The notes beneath the pieces were generated by a model. It was not told where the DNA came from. It searched no databases and saw only the letters and a list, made by a program, of their open reading frames with translations. Of a stretch of 64,000 bases of DNA, positions 21,481 to 33,044 are shown in pieces. The stretch is from positions 5,766,001 to 5,830,000 of the forward strand of contig OZ316892.1 of the NCBI GenBank assembly GCA_973895155.1. Direction: 5' to 3'. This DNA is from Marsupella aquatica. Lineage: Eukaryota; Marchantiophyta. Position numbers and translations under genes: made by a program. Positions within the stretch are counted from its first letter, which is position 1. The number at the start of each line of letters is the position of its first letter.

Positions 21481-23440
21481 TGCATGATCGAAGTAAGTCA
21501 TTGAGAGAAATTGTTGTTGAGAAAAAACATTGTCAAGATGAAATTTTTTCAAACTGGACGTGTTGCTAAAGGAAAAGTGTTGTGGTTGTGGAAGGATTTA
21601 AGTTGAATAGTAGATTTATTAGTATTGTCAATCAAAACAATTGCCAAGAAAATAATTGTTGAATCAGTGAAAATGTTTGTTGAGTAGAAGTAGTGTTGCA
21701 TGGAAGTCGTTGTGACTCAAATGGTGTATTTGCAACCATGTTGTCGATATGGAAAACAACAGGTGTTAATGAAAATATGTGAGTGGATAAGGATTTAGGG
21801 ATCAAAACACATTTAAAATCATCTATTTTGGGCATACAATTCTCTCTCAACCTCCAATCTCTCCCTTTGAGTCCTCATATTGCCCCAAATCTCAAAACCC
21901 CTTAATCATATACAGGACATCCAACCCACATGACATATCAGCATTTTTATGCACTCGCAATCAAGCTTCAGTTGATAGACCCTAGGTGTATGTCGGTTAG
22001 GACATACCTTCACAAAAGATCCAAGACATTTGCAGACACCGAGTATCCATCGAGGATGACGCTTATTGGAGTTCGAGAACAGGCCTCGATGAGCATGGCT
22101 TGCCAGAAGCCAGGCATAGAGTCAGGCACCCACAGTAGGTAAATTTGTTCTGTCCTCACCTAGGTCAGCGAGGTGAGGGTACAATGTGTGGTACTCTGCA
22201 GGTGAACTAAAGGGAGTCATAGGGCAAGAGAGTGCAAAGCAAAGTTTGTTTTAGTGGCAAAATTTTACCAAATTCCACCAATAAGCTTTTGCCACCTTTG
22301 GCAAAACTTCACTAATATTTTATGTCTCATTAGCCAATGTTCCACTTAATCACAAGCCCCATTAGCCAGAATTTAACGGTCATCCTTAAATCTAGGGAGA
22401 TTTGTCGGTCAGTAAATTAATCAGATAATGAATATTTTGAGTATCTTTTCCTTCACACATTGAATATTTGCCACTCTGGCAAAAAAGTAAAAACCTTACA
22501 GATTAAGTTGGTGCAAAAGAATGAGACCATGCCACTGGGAAGAAAATCTGACCAAGGACACAAAATTGGGTTAGGTGGGCAAGGCAAAAGTACTTTTGGG
22601 TACGATGAGCGAATGAAAATACTTTGGGTACCTTAGGTGAGGTGAGGGTACAATTCATGGTACTGTGTGCATGTGGAGGGAGGTGGAGAGCAAAGCAAGT
22701 GCAGGGCAGGAGGTGTGAGCCTATTTTGCCTCATCCAAGGGTGCTGAAAAAACTTCACATGTATTCAATAGTCAGGATATGTTCCCACCTTTTGTCATTT
22801 TTGTACGCATACGATTCAAGATTTTAGGCAGTATCACATCTTATAGTGTTTGATGCTTCTACCTCCATTAAGTAGTATCAGACTATGTTCATTGGCCAAT
22901 TTTTTAAAATCTTAAAATTTTATAAATTTTTTAAAGGGGAAATCTGTCAACAACAATTGTCCCAAATCTATCAATCTCTACTCAAGTTAACTATCACAAA
23001 ATCATGCTTCTCTGGGTTATTGGCAAAATTTTTGACTACCTTTGGTTGGATGGTACATGGTTAAGAATGTTGTCTTTGATGGCCTTCAGAATGTCTTTTG
23101 AAACTTGGTAATTAATGTCACCATGTTAACGGGGGACTTTCCAATGCATAGTGTGTTAATCGGGCCAAAACCGTAGTTGTGAATTGTGTGCACTTATCAA
23201 ATAAATGCAATATTATTGGATAAGTGCACTTTTTTGTATAAGAGTACAGATGCACTTATAAGGGTTTTGCACTCAAAAAGCTGTTTAAAAGAATGATTCA
23301 ATGCGTATTTGAACTTAGGAAAGGTGCAAAGAGTGCAAACTCACTGTGAAGAACAGAACAGGATGCCTTGCACTCCACGAGGTTTTGGAATATGAAGTTT
23401 GCACTTAGAGAGAGGCGACTGTAGTCCAGCCAACAGTTCG
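21480..23440. other. Spacer without recognisable genes
   Basis: Includes another fragment of the GTGGCAAAA family (22250-22500) and a short piece (about 22975-23020) also found near 47600-47830 (CTACTCAAGT-AACTATCACAAA). No coding sequence supported. Confidence 0.5.
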
Positions 23441-24218
23441 AATCGAGGACACTTTAAATAAGGTTCGTCCAGAAAGCTTCATCCAGAACCCATTCAAGTG
23501 AATTGGACACTAAGCATTTGCAGCGTGAGCGAGGTTGAGTGACAGCCCCGCGAGGACCCCTGGAGGTACGTTGCCATTGATACGTGAGCCTTCCCGTTGA
23601 TACATGGGCCTGTATCGATACTATCAGCATCGCGGCTTCATGAAATCGAGGAGAGATGGAGTAGAAATCGTAGTTTGAGCGAGGATGGACAGTTTGATAA
23701 TGCTGTGATAGAGGTAGCTGCACGCACAACCTCTACTCATGCCATCAATCACCTTAGAGTCTCTGAGCTTGTCCGATGCATGTTATGTAACTAATAGTGT
23801 TTGAATGTGCTCCCGTTTGCGCGAGTGCGAGTTCCAACAATTGGCCGATATATCGCCCCCCTCCATAGAAGGATGTAGGCTCCCTGGTGCGACATGCCTG
23901 ACCGATTTTGATTCACCTAGCTTCTAGCTGGCGACGTCGGACACAGCACACAATGTTGTGAACGATTGTGTCAGTAGTTTAATTTACTTGTAGCCATGGA
24001 TGAAGTTTTAGCCCCGGGGTATTAGCTCACATAATCACTAACTTTGAGACGTTTAAGACCACATGCAGGTTTGGTCAAGAGCAAGCAGTCCTAAGGCTAC
24101 CTTAAGGTCTTAACTGTCAGTCGGACTTACAATTTGAGTTCTGCGAATTGCAGAAATTGGTTTCGGTTGTTCGATCAGACCTTCACACCGTGGATCAATC
24201 GATTGGCCGAGTCTGAAG
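23440..24218 (+). promoter_or_regulatory. Upstream region and leader of receptor kinase copy 1
   Basis: Conserved with 36720-37780 upstream of copy 3: GCGGCTTCATGAAATCGA, GAAATCGTAG, TGTGCTCCCGTT / TGTGCTCCCGTT, AGCAGTCCTAA and CTTACAATTTGAG occur in the same order. Such conservation over about 750 bp of non-coding DNA fits a duplicated promoter and 5' UTR. I cannot place the transcription start. Confidence 0.55.
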
Positions 24219-27200
24219 ATGGCAGCATCGACTAGAGGTACTCGTCTCCGACATCTTATCATCACATTCGTGATCCTAGCCGACGTTGGGCAACTGTCTT
24301 TGTGCGGTTCTTTTAGCAGCAGTCTCGAGAGTCATGCTAGAGCTTTAAAGAGGGTGGGAGGAGCTACTACTACAGGGTTCAATGTGGTACCCACTGGTGC
24401 GCCCAGTACTGCTCGTTCCCTATCCGACAAAGGAAGGCGAAGATTCTCGCTTGAACCAACTATAGTCATCAACCCGATCAAGTCCAGCAAAGAAGTGGAA
24501 ATTCTCATGGCTTTCAAGAGTGAAATCACGGGCGACCCACAGGGAGTGCTGAAAAGCTGGGGATCCCTGTAGATGGGCGGGGGTTGGATGCTCTCCGAAC
24601 TCCAAGTTGGTCACCACACTCAATCTTAGAGGCCATGACCTGGTAGGAACGGTCTCAACCCTCCTCGGTCAGCTTCTATATCTGCAGAATCTCGACCTCT
24701 CCCAAAACTTCTTGCATGGCTCAATACCAGCCAGTGTTGGCAACTGCTCTAATCTGTTGCATCTCAACATGTCGTTCAACGATCTAAATCACGACATCCC
24801 TCCTCCAGTAGGAAATCTTGACAGACTTCAAACTCTAGACTTGTCCAACAACAATCTTACCGGAGGGATTCCAGAAACACTTGGCAACTGCTCGGCATTA
24901 CAACATGTGGATTTAGGTACGAATTCGTTTGACAAAGGTATTCCTTCTCAATTCGGCGCTTTGTCGAGTTTGAAGTTTCTCAGTCTCGAGAACAGCTCAA
25001 TTTCTGGCTCCATTCCACCTTCTTTGGGTAATTGCTCATCACTGACCGAGCTGTGGTTGAGCTACAATGTTGGACTGAGGGGGGAGCTCCCATTCCAGTT
25101 GGGGAAGTTGATTCACTTGCAAGATTTTCGGATACTAAGGTGCAGTTTCGGGGGGAATTTCCCCACGTGGACACTGAATCTTACTTCAATGCAGCACCTC
25201 AACCTAGGTGAGAATCAGTTGGCTGGTCAGCTACCTCAAACCGGCTGGAGACAATTATCTAATCTTGCCTTTCTGGGATTGGAATTCAACTCGTGGGATG
25301 GATCTGAGGTTCCCCATGAGATCGGTTCATTGCCTAATTTGTATATGTTTAACATCGAAAATGGTGGTCTCGTCGGAGAGATTCCAAGATCCATTTTCAA
25401 TATCACCTCCCTTCAGATTCTTATGTTGCACGAGAACCACTTGACGGGTGCTATTCCAGATGAAATAGGTTTGCTGACAAACTTGGAATGGCTATATCTT
25501 TGGAGTAACGCATTCAGCGGCGTACTTCCCTCCTCATTATCTAATTGTTCACTTTTTCAGTTCCTTATGTTGGGAGAAAACCCAGGATTTGATCCTCAAC
25601 CTTTGCCCTCCTGGATAGGATCGTTCCAATATTTGAGTAGTCTGTACTTCCCTGAGATGAATTTTCAAGGAGAAATTCCGACAGAGATTGGTCAACTGTC
25701 CCAGATAGGTGAATTTTTAGTGTTCTCTAACAATTTGTCCGGAGTCATTCCAGCTTCTCTGGGAAACTGCACTACTATTTACAATTTGGAAATGTACGGA
25801 AATCAACTAGCCGGCCAGCTTCCCCCTGAGTTGGCACAACTGTCACTATTGCGAAGCCTCCAAATTTCAGATAATGCTTTCTCAGCTGGCCCTTTCCCGA
25901 GGTTCATCTACAATCTAACCAGCATATACGACATAGGAGTCCAAGATAATCGATTCAATGGAAACTTGTTAGAAGGAGATTTTGGAAGCTTCCAGAATTT
26001 GGATTCTTTTGAAGTCAGTAATAACTATTTTGACGGCCCGATTCCTGGATCCTTCAGCAATTGTTCCTACCTGACTACTTTGGATTTGCAAGGAAATACC
26101 TTGAGTGGAGAAATTCCATCCGGGCTCGCCAACTTGACCATTCTACAATCGCTTCTACTGGGAAGCAACAACTTTCATGGAAGTATTCCTGTGGACCTTT
26201 TGAGGAACTTTAATTTGATGGAATCCCTTGATTTCAGTGACAATAACTTGGATGGTATCATCCCAGTGCAGATTGGCCAACTTGTCAACTTGCAGCAATT
26301 GAATATGTCTGCAAATCATTTCATCGGGGCACTTCCGGATGCATTGCGCAATTGTACACAGCTGCTGTCAATGGATTTGTCACGCAACAGACTGACCAGC
26401 AGTATTCCGGGAGAAGCTTTTGCAACGATGTCTTCTCTGATCGTGCTGAATTTATCCCGCAACTTAATTTCAGGTTCATGGCCATCACAACTTGGTGGGC
26501 TGAACAGAATTGTGGTGATAAATGTGTCTGCCAACAACATCTCAGGACCGATTCCTTTGGGTCTGGGGGGGTGCCTTTCGCTTGAAAGCTTGGATGTCTC
26601 TTACAATCAGTTGTCAGGAGCAATTCCTCAAGATCTTGGATTGCTGAAGTATCTTTCCACCTTCGACGCTTCTTACAACAACTTCAGCGGGCCAATCCCT
26701 GCTTCTGGTGCTTTCCGGGCCAACCTGACGACGGCTTCATTTTTGGGAAATCCTGACTTGTGTGGAGGTGTTCTTGGGCCTCAACGACTCTGTCCAGTTG
26801 AAATAGCTCCGCCAATGGGGAAATCACATTGCAACGGTTTTGAATGTCCCCTGGTGTGGATATCTGTAGTTTGTGCTGTGGGGTTTGTTATAATTCTGCT
26901 GGGAGCCTTGTATGTCTCCACCCACCGTTATCGCAAGAAAGCAGAGAGCGGGGACCTGGGACTCGTCACATTCACCACTAATCCTTCCATGAGGTTCTTG
27001 ACGAAATTCGACATAATTGCTGCCATGGGAGCCGGGGAGGACTCTACAATCGGAAGGGGCCCCAAAAGCGTTGTGTACAAGGCTACTTTACCTGGGGGGG
27101 AGATAGTTGCCATCAAAGTTCTGAAGGATCCAGTGCCATCTACAATTGACGGAGAGAAGCTTTGCGCAAAGGAGTTCTTTAGCGAGGCACATACTCTTGC

Positions 27201-28367
27201 TCAGCTACGCCACCGCAACATCATTAAGGTTGTCGGGTTGTACTCTACACAGGATATCAAGGCCATCTTGCTGGAATACATGCCCAACGGAAGTTTACAT
27301 GCAAAGCTACATGGAAATGCCCAGTGTGACTTGACTTGGGCACAAAGATTCAGGATAATCTTGGGTGTGACCCATGGAATGGTGTACCTGCACCATGAAT
27401 TTCCAGATCCGATCATCCATAGAGATTTGAAGCCAAGCAATATACTTCTGGATGCAGGTTTGGAACCAAAAGTCTGTGACTTTGGCATTTCCAAGTTTGT
27501 GGGATACAACGATGGGAACAATGGAGAAGTCTCTGCCTCTACCATTTGTGGCACCTTTGGCTACATGCCCCCAGGTGAGTTTCTCTACTTAACTAGGTAT
27601 CAGTATTTTTGTACTCTAGATATGTTTGGTTCCTGATAAAGCTAGGCTGAAACAAATCATGCATTTCACCCTTTCCACTGTTTGATCCGAATTTACTGCA
27701 CTACATGAGCATTATAGGGCTTAAAGTGTTGTTGGTATTACGATGTTAGGGAGTATTTTACGTACTCTACATTATTAGGCACGGAAATATTTAACGTGTG
27801 TTCTGCTGATTTGTACTGCATTCAAAGTAACACTATCAATCTGTTGTAGTCCAGTGGTATATCGAAATGAATAATTAATGATTTGTCCAGTGTAACGTGT
27901 GATCTTTGACGTTGTTTCCTTCCTAACAACATCGTGGGCCGCTTGTCTATCTAGAATACGGGACAAGTACGAGAGTCAGCACCAAAGGGGATGTTTACAG
28001 CTTCGGAGTGGTTCTTCTTGAACTCTTGACTGCAAAACCAGTGACCCAGACTCAAATCATGACGAATTCGGGTCAAGATGAGGGTCTAATTGGCACAGTG
28101 CAACGCAGTTTTCAAGAGTCAAAGATAATACCTGGGATTACACCACTGGAGGTGCTTGATCCAACTCTCGGAATAGAGGGTGCAGGTGATGCTGTCATTA
28201 GGCAGCAAATGGTGCTAACTTTGCAGTTAGGCCTTTTCTGCACAAGGATGCTGCCGGAAAGCCGCCCATCCATGACGGTTGTGCTTGAATTCTTACTTGA
28301 AATTGAGAAGATGGGTCAGGGAGCAGTTACTGAAAAAACTATGGATGAGCTTCTCAAGGAAGTATAA
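24219..28367 (+). CDS. LRR receptor-like serine/threonine kinase, copy 1 (one frameshift in the N-terminal cap)
   Basis: A plasma-membrane receptor kinase. ATG 24219 opens a signal-peptide-like N-terminus (LIITFVILADVG), then a 75-residue spacer and the LRRNT cap (EILMAFKSEITGDPQGVL). A net 14-bp deletion relative to copy 3 at about 24557 shifts the frame and gives TAG at 24570. The second frame picks up at DPCRWAGVGC (24566 on) and is open through about 29 plant-type LRRs to 26700. It continues through a transmembrane helix (VWISVVCAVGFVIILLGALY, about 26848) and a kinase with GRGPKSVVY, VAIK, HRDLKPSN and CDFG. The HRD arginine makes it an RD kinase. Exon 1 ends at 27574 (CAG/GTGAGT). A 380-bp phase-1 intron (27575-27954) is followed by exon 2 (27955-28367), ending LLKEV. 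Ligand unknown. Apart from the deletion it looks functional. Confidence 0.85.
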
Positions 28368-28370
28368 TGT

Positions 28371-29300
28371 TAATTCCATCTTCCACATCCAGACCTAGAA
28401 ATTCTGACTCATTCGGATTGAGACTGAAATACATTACTAGATACTTTGTTCTCCATAGCAACGGGAGAGTTACTTGTCTAGGTTGTGTTGATTTTCTGTC
28501 CCGAGTGGTGATGGAGCTAGATGATTGAGAGTTTGAGAGGGAAGTTAAGCCGGGAAGTAAAGTGAAGCTTCCTTTTTTTTTAATTCATAGCTTGTATACA
28601 CAGCATTTAGTAACATGCGAAGTTTTCTACTCCTCCAGGAAGATGACTGGACGCTGTAGTGGGGACTGAAATCCAATGACCAATGATATTGTTCCACGTA
28701 TCTTCCTAAACTAGTCACACCTTGAAAGTCATTAGTTTAGATTGATATAATTTGCCTGGATGTCTGGGAGGTACCAATTCACTAAAACTTTGCAAATACA
28801 ATTGTAGGTAACTCACACTAAGCAGAATGATGAGCCGAGGCAAGGCAATAATGAGTGAATATTAATATCTTCGTGCATAATTACTCTCCTTAACGTGTAA
28901 CTTTTAGGAAAACAATGCCAATGAGTGGCGTAGATCATGGCAATTAATGTCTAAAAAATTTTAGATGTTGAGGTGAGACAAAAATGTATTATGTGTAGAA
29001 AAAAACGTCAAGGCTAGACACAAAGATATCAAAGAGAGGCAAGAAAATGCAAGTAATAAAAGGAACCACCTTGTCACAAAGTCCAAGCATAATTAGTTGT
29101 CTGTAAGGAGGGATTATTTTTGTCTCATTTTGATCATTTTTAGTATAATTTTTTAGTTAAAAAAAAACAATATTTTCTATATTTAATTTATATTCAATTT
29201 CAAGTATTAATATTTTTTTGACATGGGGTAGGATTGGGCAGGCTAAGGGCAATTGAGATTCAATGGGGTGTGGATAGATCTGATGGTGTCAGAAAACACT
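28371..29300 (+). repeat. 3' flank of receptor kinase unit, copy 1
   Basis: Matches 41953-43270 downstream of copy 3 in order: TCATTCGGATTGA, GATACTTTG, TTGTTCCACGTATCTTCCTAAAC and TGGGAGGTA. An AT-rich block follows, with GAGATT-A--GGGGT-TGGAT-GATCT. It shows that the duplication unit extended at least 900 bp past the stop codon. Confidence 0.7.
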
Positions 29301-30050
29301 TCTTTGATGAAGGATAGGATTGGTTCCCCTTTTTTCTATTTTAATTTGTAAAATGACCTTGGACTCTTTTGGGAGGATAGGGGATTATAGTAGTAGATAC
29401 CAAATCTAAATGTGTGGTTTGTTTATTGGCATCCCAATTGGCATTCTAAGTGCACTCCAAACATTTATGCCTTGAACCATGCCTTAGAGTGAATGATATC
29501 AAGAGAAGACATTGTGTCCAAACCATCCCTTAGGGGTTTTATTTTTCACAAAAATGACACATCACGTGCGATCAAGTATAAAATTATTTTATTTGTTCCA
29601 AGCTCAATCCCCATGCGTTGCACAAAAAATGTTGTTGCATTTCAGATGTCATCAAATAATTGTTGTTAAATAAAATATGTGGTTGCTCGAAAGATGTTAT
29701 ATAAAATATGTCATTGCGTAAAAGATGTCAGTAGTTTACTAAAAGATATCATTCAGTGAAAGAAGTAAATGCATAATAGATTACTTTGAATGTGCTAAAG
29801 AGATATCATTCAGTGAAAGAAGTAAATGCATAATAGATGACTTTGAATGTGCTAAAGAGATATCATTCAGTGAAAGAAGTAAATGCATAATAGATGACTT
29901 TGAATGTGCTAAAGATGTAGAACTTGAAAACTTATCATGGTGCAAAATATATCTTTGTTAAAAAGGTCTGCACACAAAGGAGCACCCAAGGCTGCAGGAT
30001 CCATGTCGACTCGAGGTATTCATTATTATTGGACCGCTTATGATCTGCTA
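29300..30050. other. Spacer with a short tandem repeat
   Basis: No gene recognised. Holds CCCCATGCGTTGCACAAAA at about 29611, related to the minisatellite-opening phrase, and a 57-bp tandem repeat listed separately. Confidence 0.5.
29745..29915 (+). repeat. Tandem repeat, 57 bp x 3
   Basis: Three nearly identical consecutive units beginning GATATCATTCAGTGAAAG; units 2 and 3 are identical and unit 1 differs by one base (GATTAC for GATGAC). The high identity implies recent expansion. Confidence 0.92.
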
Positions 30051-30640
30051 CCCTTGCCTCGCTTTGGCCCTCTCAGATATTTGGTCGTGGCTCTCAGACC
30101 TGAACCCTCCCCTTGGGCTACTGTCTGAAGCTCTTGCATGCGTGGGTTGTGGGAGTCTTGTGCTACGCATTCTTCACTGCTCTTGATTTTAGTTATTCAC
30201 CTCGACTAATGAGAACATGTTGACATTGAATCGCGACTCTCCTGATATCAAACAGTCATGTTCTCTGTCTCTCCGCTGCAATAAACTTCTTTGTGTCTGA
30301 GGTTCTGTTTAGTTTACTGCCATGTATAAAGATAAACGCAACAACTGAGGCTTCCGAAATTGTCAAAAACGTCCCCGTGGAGAACTCCATAGATTGTGCT
30401 GACTGGCATGTCGTTCGTAATCTGGTGTAGATGTTTCAGACAAAAACAATAACTATGACTTACTTCTAGTATGAAATACACTAGACCTGAATCAAGATAT
30501 TGTCAAGACACCACACTCGATGGAAGCTTAGGCTACATTCCCTCAAAATAAACAGGTGACAGCTCGCTGACCATATCTTGGAGTACTACGTCCAAGATTA
30601 CATCCCAACTAAGTATCCGTCTTTGGACATATATAGATGG
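30050..30640 (+). repeat. Repeat module P, copy 2
   Basis: Counterpart of 12950-13600, in the same orientation and followed, as there, by a Q module. Here the P-Q distance is about 450 bp against about 2.5 kb in copy 1, where other elements have inserted. Confidence 0.65.
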
Positions 30641-31093
30641 TAAGAGGTTTCGGCCCTGATAGTTATGCCTGAAAAATCATTGGGCCCTAAAGGTATGCCC
30701 CCTTGCTTACCGATTCGTTGAGCATAAATAGAGAGATGACAGAGGAGAAAAAACCATTACATAACAAGTATTCCATGTGATTCGGGTTCATCTTTGCCCT
30801 CATCCCCATTTGTTTGTGATCCTCAATTAGCATCAGGGTCTAGAAGGAGCTTCACAAGAGCCCCAAGGAGTAGCCCTTTATTAATTAGATTAGTCGCCAG
30901 TAGCATACAATACATGTTAAATACAGTACAGAAACAGATATTCGACACTTTAAACTGTACACAACACTAATCTACTAAAAACATGTTACATGAGGTTATA
31001 TTATATATTATATATATATATATATTAGAACACTTAGCTACAAAATGCTCGTGTAAAGCACCCTTCGAAGATGGAAAAAGGGAACATCGTTGA

Positions 31094-31440
31094 CATTCTA
31101 TCCTCCAGAGTTGCACTAGAGGCTAGACAGCGCGCAGTCCAAGAAAAGCTCGAATTAAATGCATAGTGGAAGCCCATTAAAAAATATTCCATGATTCCAG
31201 CAAGCAAGCACACCTATAAGCCAGCCAGTAGCAGCAGTCGAGAAGCACATGGACGGACGAAGGCTGCTGCTGACGATGAGCGGTGTCACTCATCCGAGGA
31301 CTCCCCATGATTCCAATCCCAAATGTCTGAAGCTTTGGGTGGTGAGGAGAAGCACCCACTACAGTTACTATCGTAGAGCTCGTCCATACTAAATTTAACA
31401 CCTGATGTCATTTAGATATATTTAATGGAAGTCCAAAGAT
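31094..31440 (+). repeat. Repeat module Q, copy 2
   Basis: Counterpart of 16090-16400 and 34822-34975. It lies 200 bp upstream of the truncated receptor kinase copy 2. An AT dinucleotide run (about 31003-31025) precedes it. Confidence 0.65.
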
Positions 31441-31644
31441 AACTTTTTTTCTTAACACCAAAAGTTGCACACTCTCCCAGTGTACCTCCGGTCCCATCCC
31501 ACTAGAGTTATCATTTAGTGTGAGATGTTATTCTAATGCACTCTTATGTAATATTTATAACGTAAGATTGTCATTGTAAAACACAACATTGTATACATTG
31601 ATCACAATGCATACAAACATCAATCCTAATGTCAAACTAAGATC

Positions 31645-33044
31645 ACCACACTCAATCTGAGAGGCCTAAGGCTGGTAGGAACGGTCTCAACCCTCCTGGG
31701 CCAGCTTCTAAATCTGCAGAATCTCGACCTCTCCCATAACTCCTTGCATGGCACAATACCAGCCAGTGTTGGCAACTGCTCCAATCTGTTGCATGTCAAC
31801 ATGTCGTTCAATTAAATGAAGAAGACCTCCCTCCTCCAGTGGGAAATCTTGACAAATGTCAAACTCTAGACTTGTCCAATAACAATCTCACTGGATGGAT
31901 TCACGAATAAAACACTTGGCAACTGCTCGGCATTACCACATCTAGAGTTAGGTACGAATTCTTTTTGACAGAGGCATTTCTTCTCAATTCGGCGCTTTGT
32001 CGAGTTTGAAGTTTCTCAGTCTCGAGAACAGCTCAATTTCTGGCTCCATTCCACTTTGGGTAATTTCTCATCACTGACCGAGCTATAGTTGAGCTACAAT
32101 GTTGGACTGAGGGGGGAGCTCCCAGTCCAATTGGGGGAGTTGATTCACTTGCAAAAATTTCTGGTACTAAGGTGCAGTTTCGGGGGGAGTTTGCCTACGT
32201 GGACACTGAATCTGACCTCAATGCAGCATCTCAACCTAGGTTACAGTCAATTGGCTGGTCAGCTACCTCAGACAATTATCCAGTCTTACCTTTCTGGGAT
32301 TGGATGACAATGTTTGGGATGGATCGGACATTCCACATGAGATAGGTTCATTGACTAATTTGTATTATCTTACCATCGATAATAGTGGTCTCGTCGGAGA
32401 GATTGCAAGATCCCTTTTCAATATCACCTCCGTTCAAATTCTTCTGTTGCACGAGAACCACCTGACGAGTTGACGGGTGCTATCCCAGCTGAAATAGGTT
32501 TGCTGACAAACTTGGAATGGCTATATCTGTATAGGAACGCATTCAGCGGCGTACTTACCTCATCTTTATCTAATTGTTCACTCTTTCAGTTCCTTGAAAA
32601 CCCAGGACTTTATCCTCAACCTTTGCCCTTCTGGACAGGATCGTTCCAATACTTGATTAATCTCTATTTACCTGAGATGAATTTTCAAGGAGAGATTACG
32701 AATGAGATTGGTCACTGTCCCAACTACAGCAATTCGAAGTGCTCTTTCACAATTTGTCCGGAGTGCTTCCAGAGTCTCTGGGAAACCGCACTAATTAATA
32801 TTTACTATATTGACGTTAATTAGCTCCAATCAGCTCGCCGGTCAGGTTAAGGGTGAGTTGGGACAGATTTCACAAATGAAAACTCTCGCCATTTCAGATC
32901 ACGTTTTTTCAGATGGCCTTTCCCGACGTTCATTTACAATCTGACAAACTTATACGACATTGGAGTCGAAGGTAATCGATTCAACAGAAACTTGTTAGAA
33001 GGAGATTTTGGAAGGCTTCAGAATTTGATTTATTTTGAAGACGA
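31645..33044 (+). pseudogene. LRR receptor-like kinase, copy 2 (truncated LRR remnant)
   Basis: Nucleotide similarity to copy 1 starts at about 31645 (equivalent to 24614, just after the LRRNT cap) and ends at 33040 (equivalent to about 26012), so promoter, signal peptide, cap, late LRRs, transmembrane segment and kinase are all missing. Several indels break the frame: an extra AATAAA-containing insertion near 31905, a loss near 32055, a loss near 32268 and others. A TAG at 32086-32088 replaces the Trp codon at 25054 of copy 1, the same change as in copy 3. The right end abuts the inverted-repeat element at 33045. Non-functional as a receptor. Confidence 0.88.
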
